This document shows positions 46,427 to 55,491 of a DNA stretch of 64,000 bases, one piece after another. A program made the position numbers and the translations under genes. A model generated the notes under the pieces. The model did no database searches. It was not told where the DNA came from and worked only from the letters and a program-made list of their open reading frames with translations. The stretch spans positions 62,001-126,000 of the forward strand of contig NZ_JJOY01000048.1 in NCBI RefSeq assembly GCF_000979455.1, read 5' to 3'. The stretch is from Methanosarcina sp. 2.H.T.1A.6. GTDB lineage: Archaea; Halobacteriota; Methanosarcinia; Methanosarcinales; Methanosarcinaceae. Each line of letters begins with the position of its first letter. Position 1 is the first letter of the stretch.

Positions 46427-48363
46427 ACAAGGCCTCCGGTTGCTATAATCAATGCAATTACTGCCAGAAAGGCGTAAAGGACGTAACTGTCAAGTTTTCC
46501 GTTCTGCAGGCTTGAAACATATTTTGAAAAACTCTCGATTGCCTGCGCAGGAGGGATGTAAAGGTACTCTTCAAAGAAGCGAAGAAGGCGGATTTCCACG
46601 TTCCCGTTTTTAAAGAGGCTTTCCTGTTTGTCGAGGTACTCAGCTTTGTGCACAATCTTTGTCCTGTAAATGTTTTTGAAGATCATTACAAGAGGCTCGG
46701 AAAAGCCTGCAGAGCTGTATTCCATGTAAGGGGCAAGGGTCGGACTTCCGCATCCCCAGGTTTCGCTAATCCTGGCAGGGCTCGTTTCTTTTGAACGGAT
46801 TATCAGGAAAAGGGCTGCGTATATTAACCCAAGCAGAAGCCCCAGCAAAAGCAGGTCCGGGAACTCAATCTCCCAGCCTGCAAGAGAAAGGAGCTGCTTT
46901 GAGAAAAGCCCTGCAAGTATGCAGAGAGCTGCTGGCACTGCGGATCCTATCAGCATGGGTTTCTGGACTTCTACAGCAAGGCGGCTCTTTTCCGAACGCG
47001 GCATGGCAAGACAGGTGATCCCGAAAAGTTTTACGAAAAGAGCAGCTGCCAGTGCTCCGGTAAGGGCAAAGCTTGAGAGAGCAGTTATCAGAAATACGGT
47101 GAGAAGGGGGTCAGTTACGGCAAACGACTGGAAGAAAGCCTGGTAGAGCAGGAGTTCACCAGCAAAACCGTTTGTTGGGGGCAGGGCTGCAATCGAGACT
47201 GAACCTATCATGAAAAGGGCTGAGGTTACAGGCATCGTTTTTACAAGGCCTCCGAAGGCTTCGATATTCCTTGTGCCTGTAGCATGGACTATCGAGCCTG
47301 CACAGAGGAAGAGCAGGCTTTTGAAGAGGGCATGGTTAAAGGCATGGAAGCAGGCTCCGGCAAGGCTTAACAGGGCGAGGGATTCAAGCCCTTCAACTTT
47401 GAATATAACATAAAGCCCTATTCCCGTGAAAATGATTCCTATGTTTTCAATGCTGCTGTAGGCAAGGAGCCTTTTTATGTCGTTTTCCTTAAGGGCATAA
47501 ATTACCCCAAAGAGGGCTGAAAGGCTGCCTACTGTAAGGATGAGTACTCCCCACCAGAGTTCAGGTGTGAAGACAGAGAGCAGGAAACGCAGGAAGCCAT
47601 AGACTGCAACCTTCAGCATGACTCCGGACATCAGTGCCGAGACACTTGATGGGGCTGCAGGGTGAGCATAGGGAAGCCATTTGTGGAAAGGAACAAGTCC
47701 TGCCTTGACCCCGAAACCAATAAAAAGGGAGAGGAAGGGGAGAGCCAGCTCGCTTGCAGAGTATTCAAGCGGTCCGAACTCGGCCGAGCCTGTCAACTTG
47801 AAGAGGCTTATGAAGCCCACGAAAAGAAACGCCGTGCTGATGTTGGTCATCACGAAGTAGAAAAAGCCTGCTTTTTTATTTTCCTCAGAGGAATAGTCGT
47901 GAAGCACAAGCAGGAGAGATGAAAGGGACATTATTTCCCAGAAAATAAGGAAGATGACCATATTGCCTGCAAGTACAACCATAAGCATGGCAAGGATGAA
48001 GAGATTTGTCAGGGCTGTCTGCAGGTTTTTCCTGGATTCACTTTTAGCGTGTTCCACATATTCTACCGAATATATTGAAACACCGGGCACGACTGCTGCA
48101 ATTAGCAGGATAAATCCGGCTGAGAGCCGGTCTGCAGCAAGGGTAAAATCCAGGCCCGGAAGATATCTAATGGCTGGAAATACAGGCTCTTTTCCAGTGT
48201 AGAGGATCGCGCCTGCAAAACCCAGAAGCAGGATTGATGAGATCAGAGAAAGGCCAAAAGAAGTCTTTCTTGTGTTTTTACTGCGGTACAGGAGAGGGAG
48301 GACAGTTCCGGATATAAGGGCGGCAATTGCACCGTACACTAAGGCTTCGAGCAATGTATTCAC
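46423..48363 (-). CDS. Ehr-like antiporter subunit (HyfB/NuoL family), operon head
   Basis: 646-residue NuoL/HyfB-type membrane protein with about 15 helices and a C-terminal extension of about 100 residues ending in a final helix. Motifs of active antiporter subunits are kept: FWEIMSLSS (Glu of TM5), VKAGLVPFHKWLP, and FNHALFKSLLF (His and Lys). First gene of a six-gene complex (B, C, E, F, G, I) followed by a methyltransferase gene. No HyfH-type ferredoxin subunit is encoded, again unlike a working hydrogenase. Confidence 0.88.
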   Translation of the reverse strand: MNTLLEALVYGAIAALISGTVLPLLYRSKNTRKTSFGLSLISSILLLGFAGAILYTGKEPVFPAIRYLPGLDFTLAADRLSAGFILLIAAVVPGVSIYSVEYVEHAKSESRKNLQTALTNLFILAMLMVVLAGNMVIFLIFWEIMSLSSLLLVLHDYSSEENKKAGFFYFVMTNISTAFLFVGFISLFKLTGSAEFGPLEYSASELALPFLSLFIGFGVKAGLVPFHKWLPYAHPAAPSSVSALMSGVMLKVAVYGFLRFLLSVFTPELWWGVLILTVGSLSALFGVIYALKENDIKRLLAYSSIENIGIIFTGIGLYVIFKVEGLESLALLSLAGACFHAFNHALFKSLLFLCAGSIVHATGTRNIEAFGGLVKTMPVTSALFMIGSVSIAALPPTNGFAGELLLYQAFFQSFAVTDPLLTVFLITALSSFALTGALAAALFVKLFGITCLAMPRSEKSRLAVEVQKPMLIGSAVPAALCILAGLFSKQLLSLAGWEIEFPDLLLLGLLLGLIYAALFLIIRSKETSPARISETWGCGSPTLAPYMEYSSAGFSEPLVMIFKNIYRTKIVHKAEYLDKQESLFKNGNVEIRLLRFFEEYLYIPPAQAIESFSKYVSSLQNGKLDSYVLYAFLAVIALIIATGGLV

Positions 48364-49072
48364 TCCTCAAACCGAGATTCGGCAGCTAAAAGAAAAGCTG
48401 AAAACAGTTTATCAGTCCGGGTAGAGAGTTCTGGCTTTCCAGATCCCATCCCGCTTAAAGCAAGACTTTCGAAACTATCCTCTGTATATGAGATGATAGG
48501 GTTAGTTTTGTAATTCGTATTGAGATTCCACCGTAAATTTCATCCGGGTTTACTCTCCCCGGAAACGTTTCTGCCTAATACTTCATAATATTATATAGAT
48601 TTACATTATAAAGTTTATTGAACTGATTAATAATTATTATTCATTACATATATTTTCGCTACAGGGAAAGAATCAGGGGCTTTAACACAATAAAATAATT
48701 TATTTTTTTGTATCTCCAGAGGGAATTCCTGATATCTAACTCTTATCACAGGAGGATTGGAATAATCAGAACTATAATAATCTTACGCAGCCTATTCCGC
48801 TCTCAACAGAATTACTTTTAAGTTCAAAACTCTATCTGGATATTTCATATGTCCTAAACATCCCAAAGTACTGCAAGAAAGTGCAGCAATTTATTGCCGT
48901 ATCTGTGGCATAGTCAAAACTATCGTCAGTTGCCTACAAAAAAGTACAGAATATAGAAAGGCGCAAAGCAGTTTCAATAGACTAATTTTTAATCCGTGGA
49001 CGCATGGATTGGTATGACTACTCTCAAATCTGTTTCTTTCAGTAACCTTTCAGTGGTAATGATGTTGGTTTT
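48364..49072. other. Ehr operon upstream region with a cryptic zinc-ribbon-like frame
   Basis: AT-rich; includes promoter-like sequence before 48363. A plus-strand frame from 48781 to about 49017 reads CPKHP...CRICG, which looks like a small zinc ribbon, but it has no ATG, GTG or TTG start in frame. Probably decayed or chance. Confidence 0.4.
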
Positions 49073-49205
49073 TATTCCTTTCTTATTCCTTTCTTATTCC
49101 TTTCTTATTCTTTTCTTATTTTTTTTCTTATTTTTTTCTAATTCTTTTCTTATTTTTTTCTAATTCTTTTCTTATTTTTTTCTAATTCTCTTCTTATCCT
49201 TTTTA
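49073..49205. repeat. T-rich tandem repeats (12-bp and 22-bp units)
   Basis: About four units of TTATTCCTTTCT followed by three units of a 22-bp TAATTCTTTTCTTATTTTTTTC block, ending at the stop codon of the next minus-strand gene. Pyrimidine-rich on the plus strand only. Confidence 0.8.
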
Positions 49206-49874
49206 TTCTTTTAAAACCCTGTACACCAGATGCACATACTTCTTTTCCACAATTTCATTTTTTAAAAGTTCAAGTTGAATCCCGCTTTTCTCAATGCCTC
49301 TGAAAAGATTTGTCCCGGGTTTTCCCACAATCTCCGGAGTCAGGACCAGGCTGATTTCCTCAACGAGCCCCTGTTCGAGCAGAATGCTGTTCAGTATTCC
49401 TCCGCTGTCCGAGACTACAAGCTTAAAACCATACCGTTCATTTGCAATTTCAAGTGCTTGCTTGACGTCCACGCGTTCTGCTCCTGCCCGGATAAAGTCG
49501 TAGTTCCTTTCCTTTAGATAATTGATGTAAGGCTCAGGAGTTTTCTCCGATACAAGGACGATCACATCTTTACTGTACTCGGAACGCCTGAAAACGTGCA
49601 TCAGCCCTTCAAGAATTCCCCGGGAATCAGCGATCATCCAGTATGCCCGGGTGTCGTTAGGCTGAATTTCAGGTTTCTTGAAGTCCAATTCATCTTCCGG
49701 AGGGACTTTTTCGCAAAAAAATTGTGTTCCCGCCTTTGCGGTGTTTGAGCCGACTATCATGGCATCAGGCTCGTAATTGCCCAGGATTCCATAGTGAACA
49801 TCAAGGTTTGCCGTAAAGCCGGTAGTTGAGCCGTCGAGACTTATGGTGTTGTGTATGACCAGTCTGGGTAGCAT
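49203..49874 (-). CDS. RibD C-terminal-type reductase (DHFR-like fold)
   Basis: 223 residues of the RibD_C/DHFR-like family that reduces 2,5-diamino-6-ribosylamino-pyrimidinone phosphate in riboflavin and F420/FAD-type pathways, NADPH dependent. Seen: start PRLVIHNTISLDG, VGSNTAKAGT, and a GGILNSILLEQGLVEEI segment typical of the family. It may be the archaeal arfC-type enzyme or a paralog with another substrate, since the central segment is diverged. Divergent from the ABC transporter, so shares its promoter region. Confidence 0.78.
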   Translation of the reverse strand: MLPRLVIHNTISLDGSTTGFTANLDVHYGILGNYEPDAMIVGSNTAKAGTQFFCEKVPPEDELDFKKPEIQPNDTRAYWMIADSRGILEGLMHVFRRSEYSKDVIVLVSEKTPEPYINYLKERNYDFIRAGAERVDVKQALEIANERYGFKLVVSDSGGILNSILLEQGLVEEISLVLTPEIVGKPGTNLFRGIEKSGIQLELLKNEIVEKKYVHLVYRVLKE

Positions 49875-49942
49875 ATTGTCACCTATTCCCCCAAATTAAA
49901 CATCCAATAAAGTTATTCTATATTGGAATATATTTAATCTGG

Positions 49943-50854
49943 ATGCATACTCTGGAATTTGAAGGCGTATCAAAGTCTTTCGCAGAAAAAAATGTTATCA
50001 GAGACATCTCTTTTTCAGTCGAACAGGGTGAGATCTTCGGGCTGCTGGGACCAAACGGGGCTGGAAAAACCACCCTTTTAAGGCTGCTTCTTGATATTAT
50101 AAAACCGGATTCGGGAGAAATCAGGGTCTTTGGGGGTTCTCTGGGTCCTGCTGCAAAAGATAGGATAGGCTACCTTCCTGAAGAAAGGGGGCTGTACAGG
50201 AAAACAAAGCTTCTGGATATGCTTGTCTATCTCGCACAACTTAAAAACGTCCCTAAGAAAGAGGCACAGGCGAATGCAGAGTCTCTTCTGAAATCCCTGG
50301 ACCTGTACGAACACAGGGGGAAAAGGGTAGAAGAGCTTTCAAAAGGAATGCAGCAAAAAATTCAGTTTCTTTCTTCTATTATCCATGAGCCTGAACTTAT
50401 TATTCTTGACGAGCCGTTTTCCGGGCTTGACCCCATAAGCACGAAAACCGTTAAAGACAAAATCCTCGAGTACAGAAACTCAGGCAGGACTATTATCCTC
50501 TCCACGCATATGATGGAACAGGCGCAGAAGCTCTGCGACAGGATCCTTATGCTGAATAAAGGTGAACGAGTGCTTTACGGCACCGTTGCAGGGATACGAA
50601 AGGAGCACGGGAATAACTCCCTGCTTGTGGAGTTCGCCGAAAAAAGGAGTTTGAGCATTATTCCAGAAATTCAAGGCATCAGAAAAATTACAGAGCATGA
50701 AGGGTCAGTTGAGATCTTTCCTGAGGAAGGCATAAGCGCACAGGCAGTTCTGCAGGAGCTTATACGGAGAGCTGATGTCCTGCGGTTTGAGCAGGCTTTT
50801 CCTTCCCTTAACGAGATTTTTATTGAGACTGTGGAGAGTGCTTCTGGTGAGTAA
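49943..50854 (+). CDS. ABC exporter ATPase (NatA/CcmA type)
   Basis: 303-residue ABC ATPase: Walker A GPNGAGKT at about 36-43, signature LSKGMQQK (variant), Walker B LIILDEPFSGLD, H-loop STH. The C-terminal 90 residues form the extra domain of NatA/DrrA-like exporters. The permease gene overlaps it by 8 bases. Likely exports sodium, a small drug or a lipid; the substrate is not determined by sequence. Confidence 0.88.
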   Translation: MHTLEFEGVSKSFAEKNVIRDISFSVEQGEIFGLLGPNGAGKTTLLRLLLDIIKPDSGEIRVFGGSLGPAAKDRIGYLPEERGLYRKTKLLDMLVYLAQLKNVPKKEAQANAESLLKSLDLYEHRGKRVEELSKGMQQKIQFLSSIIHEPELIILDEPFSGLDPISTKTVKDKILEYRNSGRTIILSTHMMEQAQKLCDRILMLNKGERVLYGTVAGIRKEHGNNSLLVEFAEKRSLSIIPEIQGIRKITEHEGSVEIFPEEGISAQAVLQELIRRADVLRFEQAFPSLNEIFIETVESASGE

Positions 50855-52100
50855 CTTTTCCGGAAAAACCTTTGTTGTTGCCAAGTATGAGTTCCTGAAA
50901 ACCGTAAGGCGTAAAGAGTTTCTCTTCATGACCTTTGCTTTTCCTCTTCTCCTTGCCGGAATCGCTATTATTCCCTCTCTGCTTGCCGGCACCACTCTTG
51001 CCGAAGATCAGAGGGTAGGCTATATTGACATGACCGGTTCCTTCGATTTTCCGGAATCTTTAACTCATGAAGGTTTCTCTGTAGGACCGCTGGGAGCAAA
51101 GCCCTCAACTATAGAGTTTATAAGGTACGAAGAAAGCTCTGAAGCCAGGGAAGCCCTGCAGTCAGGGCAGATTTCTTCCTATCTTATAGTCCCTGCAGAT
51201 TTCCTTGAGACCGGCGTGATCGAACTTTATGCCTCCGAAAAGGGAATGTCAGTTCCGGGGGCTGAACTCTCGGCTGAGCTTTCAAATATCGCGATCAATT
51301 CTCTCCTGAAAGATCGGGTGGATGAACCCGTACTTGAGAGGGTCAAAGATCCGATTAACCTTAATATGTATAATGTAGGGGATAATGGAGAATCTTCAGA
51401 GCAGGGTATAGCCGAGATCCTTACCAGCTTTGGTCTGCCTTTTCTTATGGCTTTTCTCCTCTTTTTCAGCATTTTTTCGGCTTCAGGCTATCTCCTCCGG
51501 GGGGTTGCTGAAGAAAAGGAAAATAGAATTATGGAGGTTCTTCTTTCTTCCGTAACCCCTTCCGAGCTTCTTACCGGCAAAGTAGTGGGGCTTGGGGCAG
51601 TTGGCCTCCTGCAGATTGTCGTGTGGCTCTCAGTAATCTTTCTGGGAGGTGGCTATGCCCTTCCGGTAGATCTCGAACCCATGCTCCTTTTTATTGCCCT
51701 TATCTATTTTCTGCTCGGCTTTCTCTTCTTTGCCAGCATGATGGCAGGAGTCGGGGCAGTAACCGGTTCCCTTCAGGAGAGCCAGCAGGTAGCAGGAATT
51801 TTCACATTTGTAGCTGCATTTCCTCTTATATTCATGCAGGTGATCCTTACAAGCCCCGACAGCCCGCTTGCAGTTTTTCTGTCCCTATTTCCTTTCACCT
51901 CTCCTGCATCCATGCTTGCAAGGATCGGGGCTTCGGAAGTTCCTTTCTACCAGATCGCAGCGAGTTTCTTTATCCTTTTTGTTTCAATTCATGTAGTAAT
52001 CGTGATTTCAAGCCGGTTGTTCAGGGTTTACCTGCTCATGTACGGAAAAAGGCCCGGGGTAAAGGAAATCCTGAAAAATATTAAAGCAGGGGGACGGTGA
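50847..52100 (+). CDS. ABC-2 type permease (NatB-like)
   Basis: About 417 residues beginning at GTG 50847 (GGAGAG site; the frame opens earlier at 50775 inside the ATPase gene, so those residues are rejected). Layout: one N-terminal helix (about 25-45), an extracytoplasmic domain of about 150 residues, then five or six helices from about 195 on. NatB-type fold. Together with the ATPase it forms a two-gene exporter. No signal about substrate. Confidence 0.85.
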   Translation: MSNFSGKTFVVAKYEFLKTVRRKEFLFMTFAFPLLLAGIAIIPSLLAGTTLAEDQRVGYIDMTGSFDFPESLTHEGFSVGPLGAKPSTIEFIRYEESSEAREALQSGQISSYLIVPADFLETGVIELYASEKGMSVPGAELSAELSNIAINSLLKDRVDEPVLERVKDPINLNMYNVGDNGESSEQGIAEILTSFGLPFLMAFLLFFSIFSASGYLLRGVAEEKENRIMEVLLSSVTPSELLTGKVVGLGAVGLLQIVVWLSVIFLGGGYALPVDLEPMLLFIALIYFLLGFLFFASMMAGVGAVTGSLQESQQVAGIFTFVAAFPLIFMQVILTSPDSPLAVFLSLFPFTSPASMLARIGASEVPFYQIAASFFILFVSIHVVIVISSRLFRVYLLMYGKRPGVKEILKNIKAGGR

Positions 52101-52638
52101 AGTAAAGAAAACACGATATCTTTTGATTTATATCCGGGATTTGAGGCAGATTAAGTTACCTTTTCTCAGGTATGCAAGGGCGATCGATTCGTAAATATAG
52201 GGACTGATTAAATAAACAGAAATTCTATCATCAGTATTTTATAATATGACTTACATATTTATGATTGGTTCATGAGGGATTACTGTAGAATGGAGCAAAT
52301 GCAGGACAGCCTCAAAACTGATCCAGTAATATACTTCATGACACAGGATACTGTAAATGGAGTAAAAGCAGGGCAGCCTCAAAACTGATCCGGTAATATT
52401 CTACTTCATGATGCAGGATAAACCTTGTGAACCACCTAACTGACTTTCTTACTCAACGCTCAAGTTTCTTAACTACTGATTTTCTCAACTTTTATTTCCT
52501 GTTGCGACTTCGGGTCATTACTTTTGTTTCCCCCCGGCACTTTATGAATGATGACTTCTCCGAAATTTCGATTGAGATAGCCCCCATCTCCCAATCATCC
52601 ACATAATCCTTTTTCAAAGATTACCGGGTTTCAAACAC
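52101..52638. other. Gap with a 70-bp direct repeat
   Basis: Between the convergent permease and the exported B12-domain gene. Holds the direct repeat listed at 52281-52420; the remainder is AT-rich with no gene seen. Confidence 0.5.
52281..52420. repeat. 70-bp direct repeat, two copies
   Basis: Copy 1 at 52281-52350 and copy 2 at 52351-52420 share the GCAGCCTCAAAACTGATCC-type core and a common CAGGATA end, with about 85 percent identity by eye. Head-to-tail and adjacent, no coding frame. Confidence 0.8.
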
Positions 52639-53187
52639 TTATCTGTGGCAGTTTCCGCAACTTGTACTTTCATTAGCCGAAATATGAGTTCCGGGTATGC
52701 TGCCGTTCAACAGGGTCGATTTTGCCTTGAAAACAGCGTCTTCAGGGCCTGCAGCGTATATGTCAGCTCCGATCTTGTCAGCCCAGGCCTGAGTGACCAG
52801 CGATCCTCCTACACCTGTTATAACTTTATCCCGGATACCTGCAGCTTTGAGCTGCTCCTCAATCTGGATCTGGTGGAGCATGGTGGTGCTCATGGAGGCG
52901 GAACTGAATACAAAATCAGCTTCCTTCTCTTTGGCGGTTGCGGCAAGGCTTTCAGCAGAAATACTGTCTCCAAGATTAATTACTTCAAAACCTTCTTTTT
53001 CAAACGCAGTCGCGATACTATCCTTCCCAAAAGTGTGAGAGTCTCCTTCAACAGTGGCGATTATAACCGTTCCCACACTTTCATTTTCCTGCCTGCAAGA
53101 ATCTCCTGCTGACACCGGGAAGACGAATTGATAAACAATCATACCCAGAATTAATAAGCCCAATAAATTCCAATTTTTTCTGTACAT
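52639..53187 (-). CDS. Exported B12-binding-domain protein with CXXCH heme motif
   Basis: 182 residues from ATG 53187 (AGGAGAT site 8 bases away). Signal peptide (hydrophobic 8-23, cleavage about VSA-GD at 27/28), then a Rossmann-type corrinoid domain homologous to the MtsF/MtaC B12 domain: D49-S-H51-T-F-G54 (DxHxxG kept), a SASMSTTM segment and VGGSLV. The helical cap domain of methyl-carrying corrinoid proteins is missing. The extreme C-terminus is C177-G-N-C180-H181-R, a c-type heme motif. So the protein should lie outside the membrane, may bind a corrinoid and may carry one heme. It lies 28 bases after the beta-helix gene. I know no described protein of this layout. Confidence 0.78.
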   Translation of the reverse strand: MYRKNWNLLGLLILGMIVYQFVFPVSAGDSCRQENESVGTVIIATVEGDSHTFGKDSIATAFEKEGFEVINLGDSISAESLAATAKEKEADFVFSSASMSTTMLHQIQIEEQLKAAGIRDKVITGVGGSLVTQAWADKIGADIYAAGPEDAVFKAKSTLLNGSIPGTHISANESTSCGNCHR

Positions 53188-53214
53188 ATCTCTATCTCCT
53201 TTCTTTATCACGGA

Positions 53215-55161
53215 TTACCTGCTCTTCCCACACTTCTTCTCGCTTGCAGTCTTCTCATCTGCAGTCTTCTCACCCGCATTTTTGTTTTTTTCTAAAGGCT
53301 TCTCGGATACGAGGGGGAGATAGTCATAGTTCGTTTCCGTTACGTTGTATGGGAAATCCGAAATCATGTCTTTGTCCTCATCCAAAGCTGTTTCTGAAAA
53401 ACCATCTCCTCCAGGAGAAGCCCAGAAATTCCCACCCAGATAAGGTCCTCCTGCGATATTCACTCCGTTAGTTTTTGAAATGTTCCAGGTATTTGTTCCG
53501 TAGTCTTCGGCATTTTTGCTATTATTCAGGTAATTGTTGTAAATGATATTGCAGTCCGAATTTGTCCCATCGGTCCAGTCCAGGTTAAGAGATATGCCTA
53601 CATCATTTCCTGACATTCTATTTCCTGAGATTGTATTGTTGCCGCAGCCTTCCGTAAATAGTCCATAGGAACTGGCTGTGATAGTGTTGTTTTTCAAAGT
53701 ATTTTCTTCACTTGCCCCGTAGAGATAGATCCCTTCATAGGCTTCTGAAAGGATGTTTCCTTCAAGAGTATTGTTGCAGCTTGTGTCCCCGAGGTCTATA
53801 CAGCACCAGCTATTCGAAGTAGCTGTGTTTTCTTTCAGGACGTTGTCTCTGCTGGCATCGCAGAGCCAGATGCCTGCCATGTTGTTTGATGCATTGTTAT
53901 CTTCTACGAGGCAGTTCCTGCAGCTGCTTAAGATGAAAGCATCTCCTTCATTTGAATTGACAGCATTGCCTCTGAGAGTTGTAATAGAACAGTTTCCGAG
54001 GTAAATTCCATGTTCGTTGTTTGAGATGTTGTTTCCTTCAATAAGGGAATTTTGAGTATTATACAGGTAAATCCCAAAACTGCTGTTTTCAAGATATAGG
54101 TCTTTGAGGGTAATATTCTCACAGTTAATGCAGTAGACAACTCCTGCATTGGAATCTGAATCAAGAGTCTGGTTTGAAACCCCTACAAGATAGTATATCG
54201 GTTTTCCATCTACCATGTTGCTGGTGTCAATGGTGTTGTTCATTTCTCCTCTGTAGTGATAAGTATAAGCCCCGAAATTCCTGCTGTTGCAAGACATTGT
54301 GTTGTTCTGAAGTGTGTTAAAACTTGAGTTGAGGTAGATTCCCCACTGGTTCGAATTTGCTTTGTTTCCTCTCAGGACACTTTCATTTGAGTTTCCCAGG
54401 TATATCCCGTACATCTCGTTTGAGTTTGCAGTGTTGTTTTCGAGAAGGCTTTCCCCAGAGTCGATAAGGTATATTCCGTAAAAGTTGTTTGATGTTTTCG
54501 AGTTAAGTATACGGCATCCGGAAGAGTTTTCCATGTATATACCAACTGCTTCCCCGGAGGCGCAGTTATTTTGGAGGGTATTGTTTTGGGATGAATTCAG
54601 ATAGAAGCCGTAATGGCGGTTAGAGGCTGCCCTGTTATCTTTTATTATGTTCTGTTCTGAACTTTCAAGCCAGATACCGTTGTCGCTGTTAGCTAAGCGA
54701 TTATTTTCCAGAGTGTTCTCATGCGAATCTCTTAACATTATGCTTCTCCAGTTCTCCGAAAAATAGTTGTTACTGATTTTACTTCCAGAAACCCCTTCTA
54801 GATAGATCCCATATGTTGAATTCGCTCCTTTAAAAGTAAATCCGCTGATTTTTACGAAATCAGAAGTCACATGAAACACAGGGGTTTCAGGATCCTGAGC
54901 AGTAATTACGGTTTTATTAGGGCACTTATTCTCAGAGATTATCTCAAGAGATTTATTTACAAGTACGTTTTCACTGTATCTTCCTTCCCCAACAAGGATA
55001 ACATCCCCTTCATTGGCGGCATTTATTGCTTCTTGCAGGCTACCGTATTCTCCTGTATCTCCTCCTTCCTTTACATAAAGAGTAGACGCGGATGCAGAGC
55101 TTGATATAAGGATAAGCAGTGTGAAAACGGCAGTTAATATGAGTATTCTCTTCCCTTTCAA
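53215..55161 (-). CDS. NosD-like right-handed beta-helix surface protein
   Basis: 648-residue secreted protein: signal peptide (1-25), then more than 20 parallel beta-helix coils seen as Asn-rich GIYL-x-x-S and NTLxNN repeats, and a charged Lys/Glu-rich C-terminus after about residue 615. Family of NosD/PbH1 proteins, common in Methanosarcina as cell-surface adhesins or polysaccharide-binding proteins. Near the end an ASPGGDGFSETALDEDKDMISD segment resembles an EF-like calcium site. The next gene is the exported B12/heme protein, so the two may work together at the surface. Confidence 0.82.
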   Translation of the reverse strand: MKGKRILILTAVFTLLILISSSASASTLYVKEGGDTGEYGSLQEAINAANEGDVILVGEGRYSENVLVNKSLEIISENKCPNKTVITAQDPETPVFHVTSDFVKISGFTFKGANSTYGIYLEGVSGSKISNNYFSENWRSIMLRDSHENTLENNRLANSDNGIWLESSEQNIIKDNRAASNRHYGFYLNSSQNNTLQNNCASGEAVGIYMENSSGCRILNSKTSNNFYGIYLIDSGESLLENNTANSNEMYGIYLGNSNESVLRGNKANSNQWGIYLNSSFNTLQNNTMSCNSRNFGAYTYHYRGEMNNTIDTSNMVDGKPIYYLVGVSNQTLDSDSNAGVVYCINCENITLKDLYLENSSFGIYLYNTQNSLIEGNNISNNEHGIYLGNCSITTLRGNAVNSNEGDAFILSSCRNCLVEDNNASNNMAGIWLCDASRDNVLKENTATSNSWCCIDLGDTSCNNTLEGNILSEAYEGIYLYGASEENTLKNNTITASSYGLFTEGCGNNTISGNRMSGNDVGISLNLDWTDGTNSDCNIIYNNYLNNSKNAEDYGTNTWNISKTNGVNIAGGPYLGGNFWASPGGDGFSETALDEDKDMISDFPYNVTETNYDYLPLVSEKPLEKNKNAGEKTADEKTASEKKCGKSR

Positions 55162-55491
55162 CAGTTATCATCTTCCTGTAACCGAACCCGGGGTTAGTCT
55201 TCGCTTATGAGTTCTAAAAGGAAGGCTGGGCGAGTCTTCTCCTCATTACATCCTGCGGTTTGAGCAGACTCCACAGGACAAATAATTAACAGTCTACTTG
55301 TCGATCAATTCAGCAAATCCTGCGCCCAACTAATCCCAAAAACCGAATCTTAAATGGGTTCAGCTGATTAAAAAAGAGTTTTAATTTTATTATTTAGACC
55401 TGATTATTTGGGTAACAAATGTTTTCTTTTACTGCTCATTGAGATTCGATAAATTAAGGAGAAAACCAGTGGACCTTAGTTTGCGAGCGGT
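55162..55491. other. Gap upstream of the beta-helix gene
   Basis: Contains the promoter of the beta-helix operon and a 17-base match to the ABC ATPase gene (55251-55267 against 50777-50793) that is probably a chance or tiny fragment. No gene seen. Confidence 0.4.

Noticed and set aside
49073-49205. T-tract as terminator for the RibD-type gene
   Set aside because: The T-rich strand is the plus strand while the gene is on the minus strand, so the transcript would carry A-rich, not U-rich, sequence.
55251-55267. 17-base match to the ABC ATPase gene, possible pseudogene fragment
   Set aside because: Too short, and the flanks do not align.
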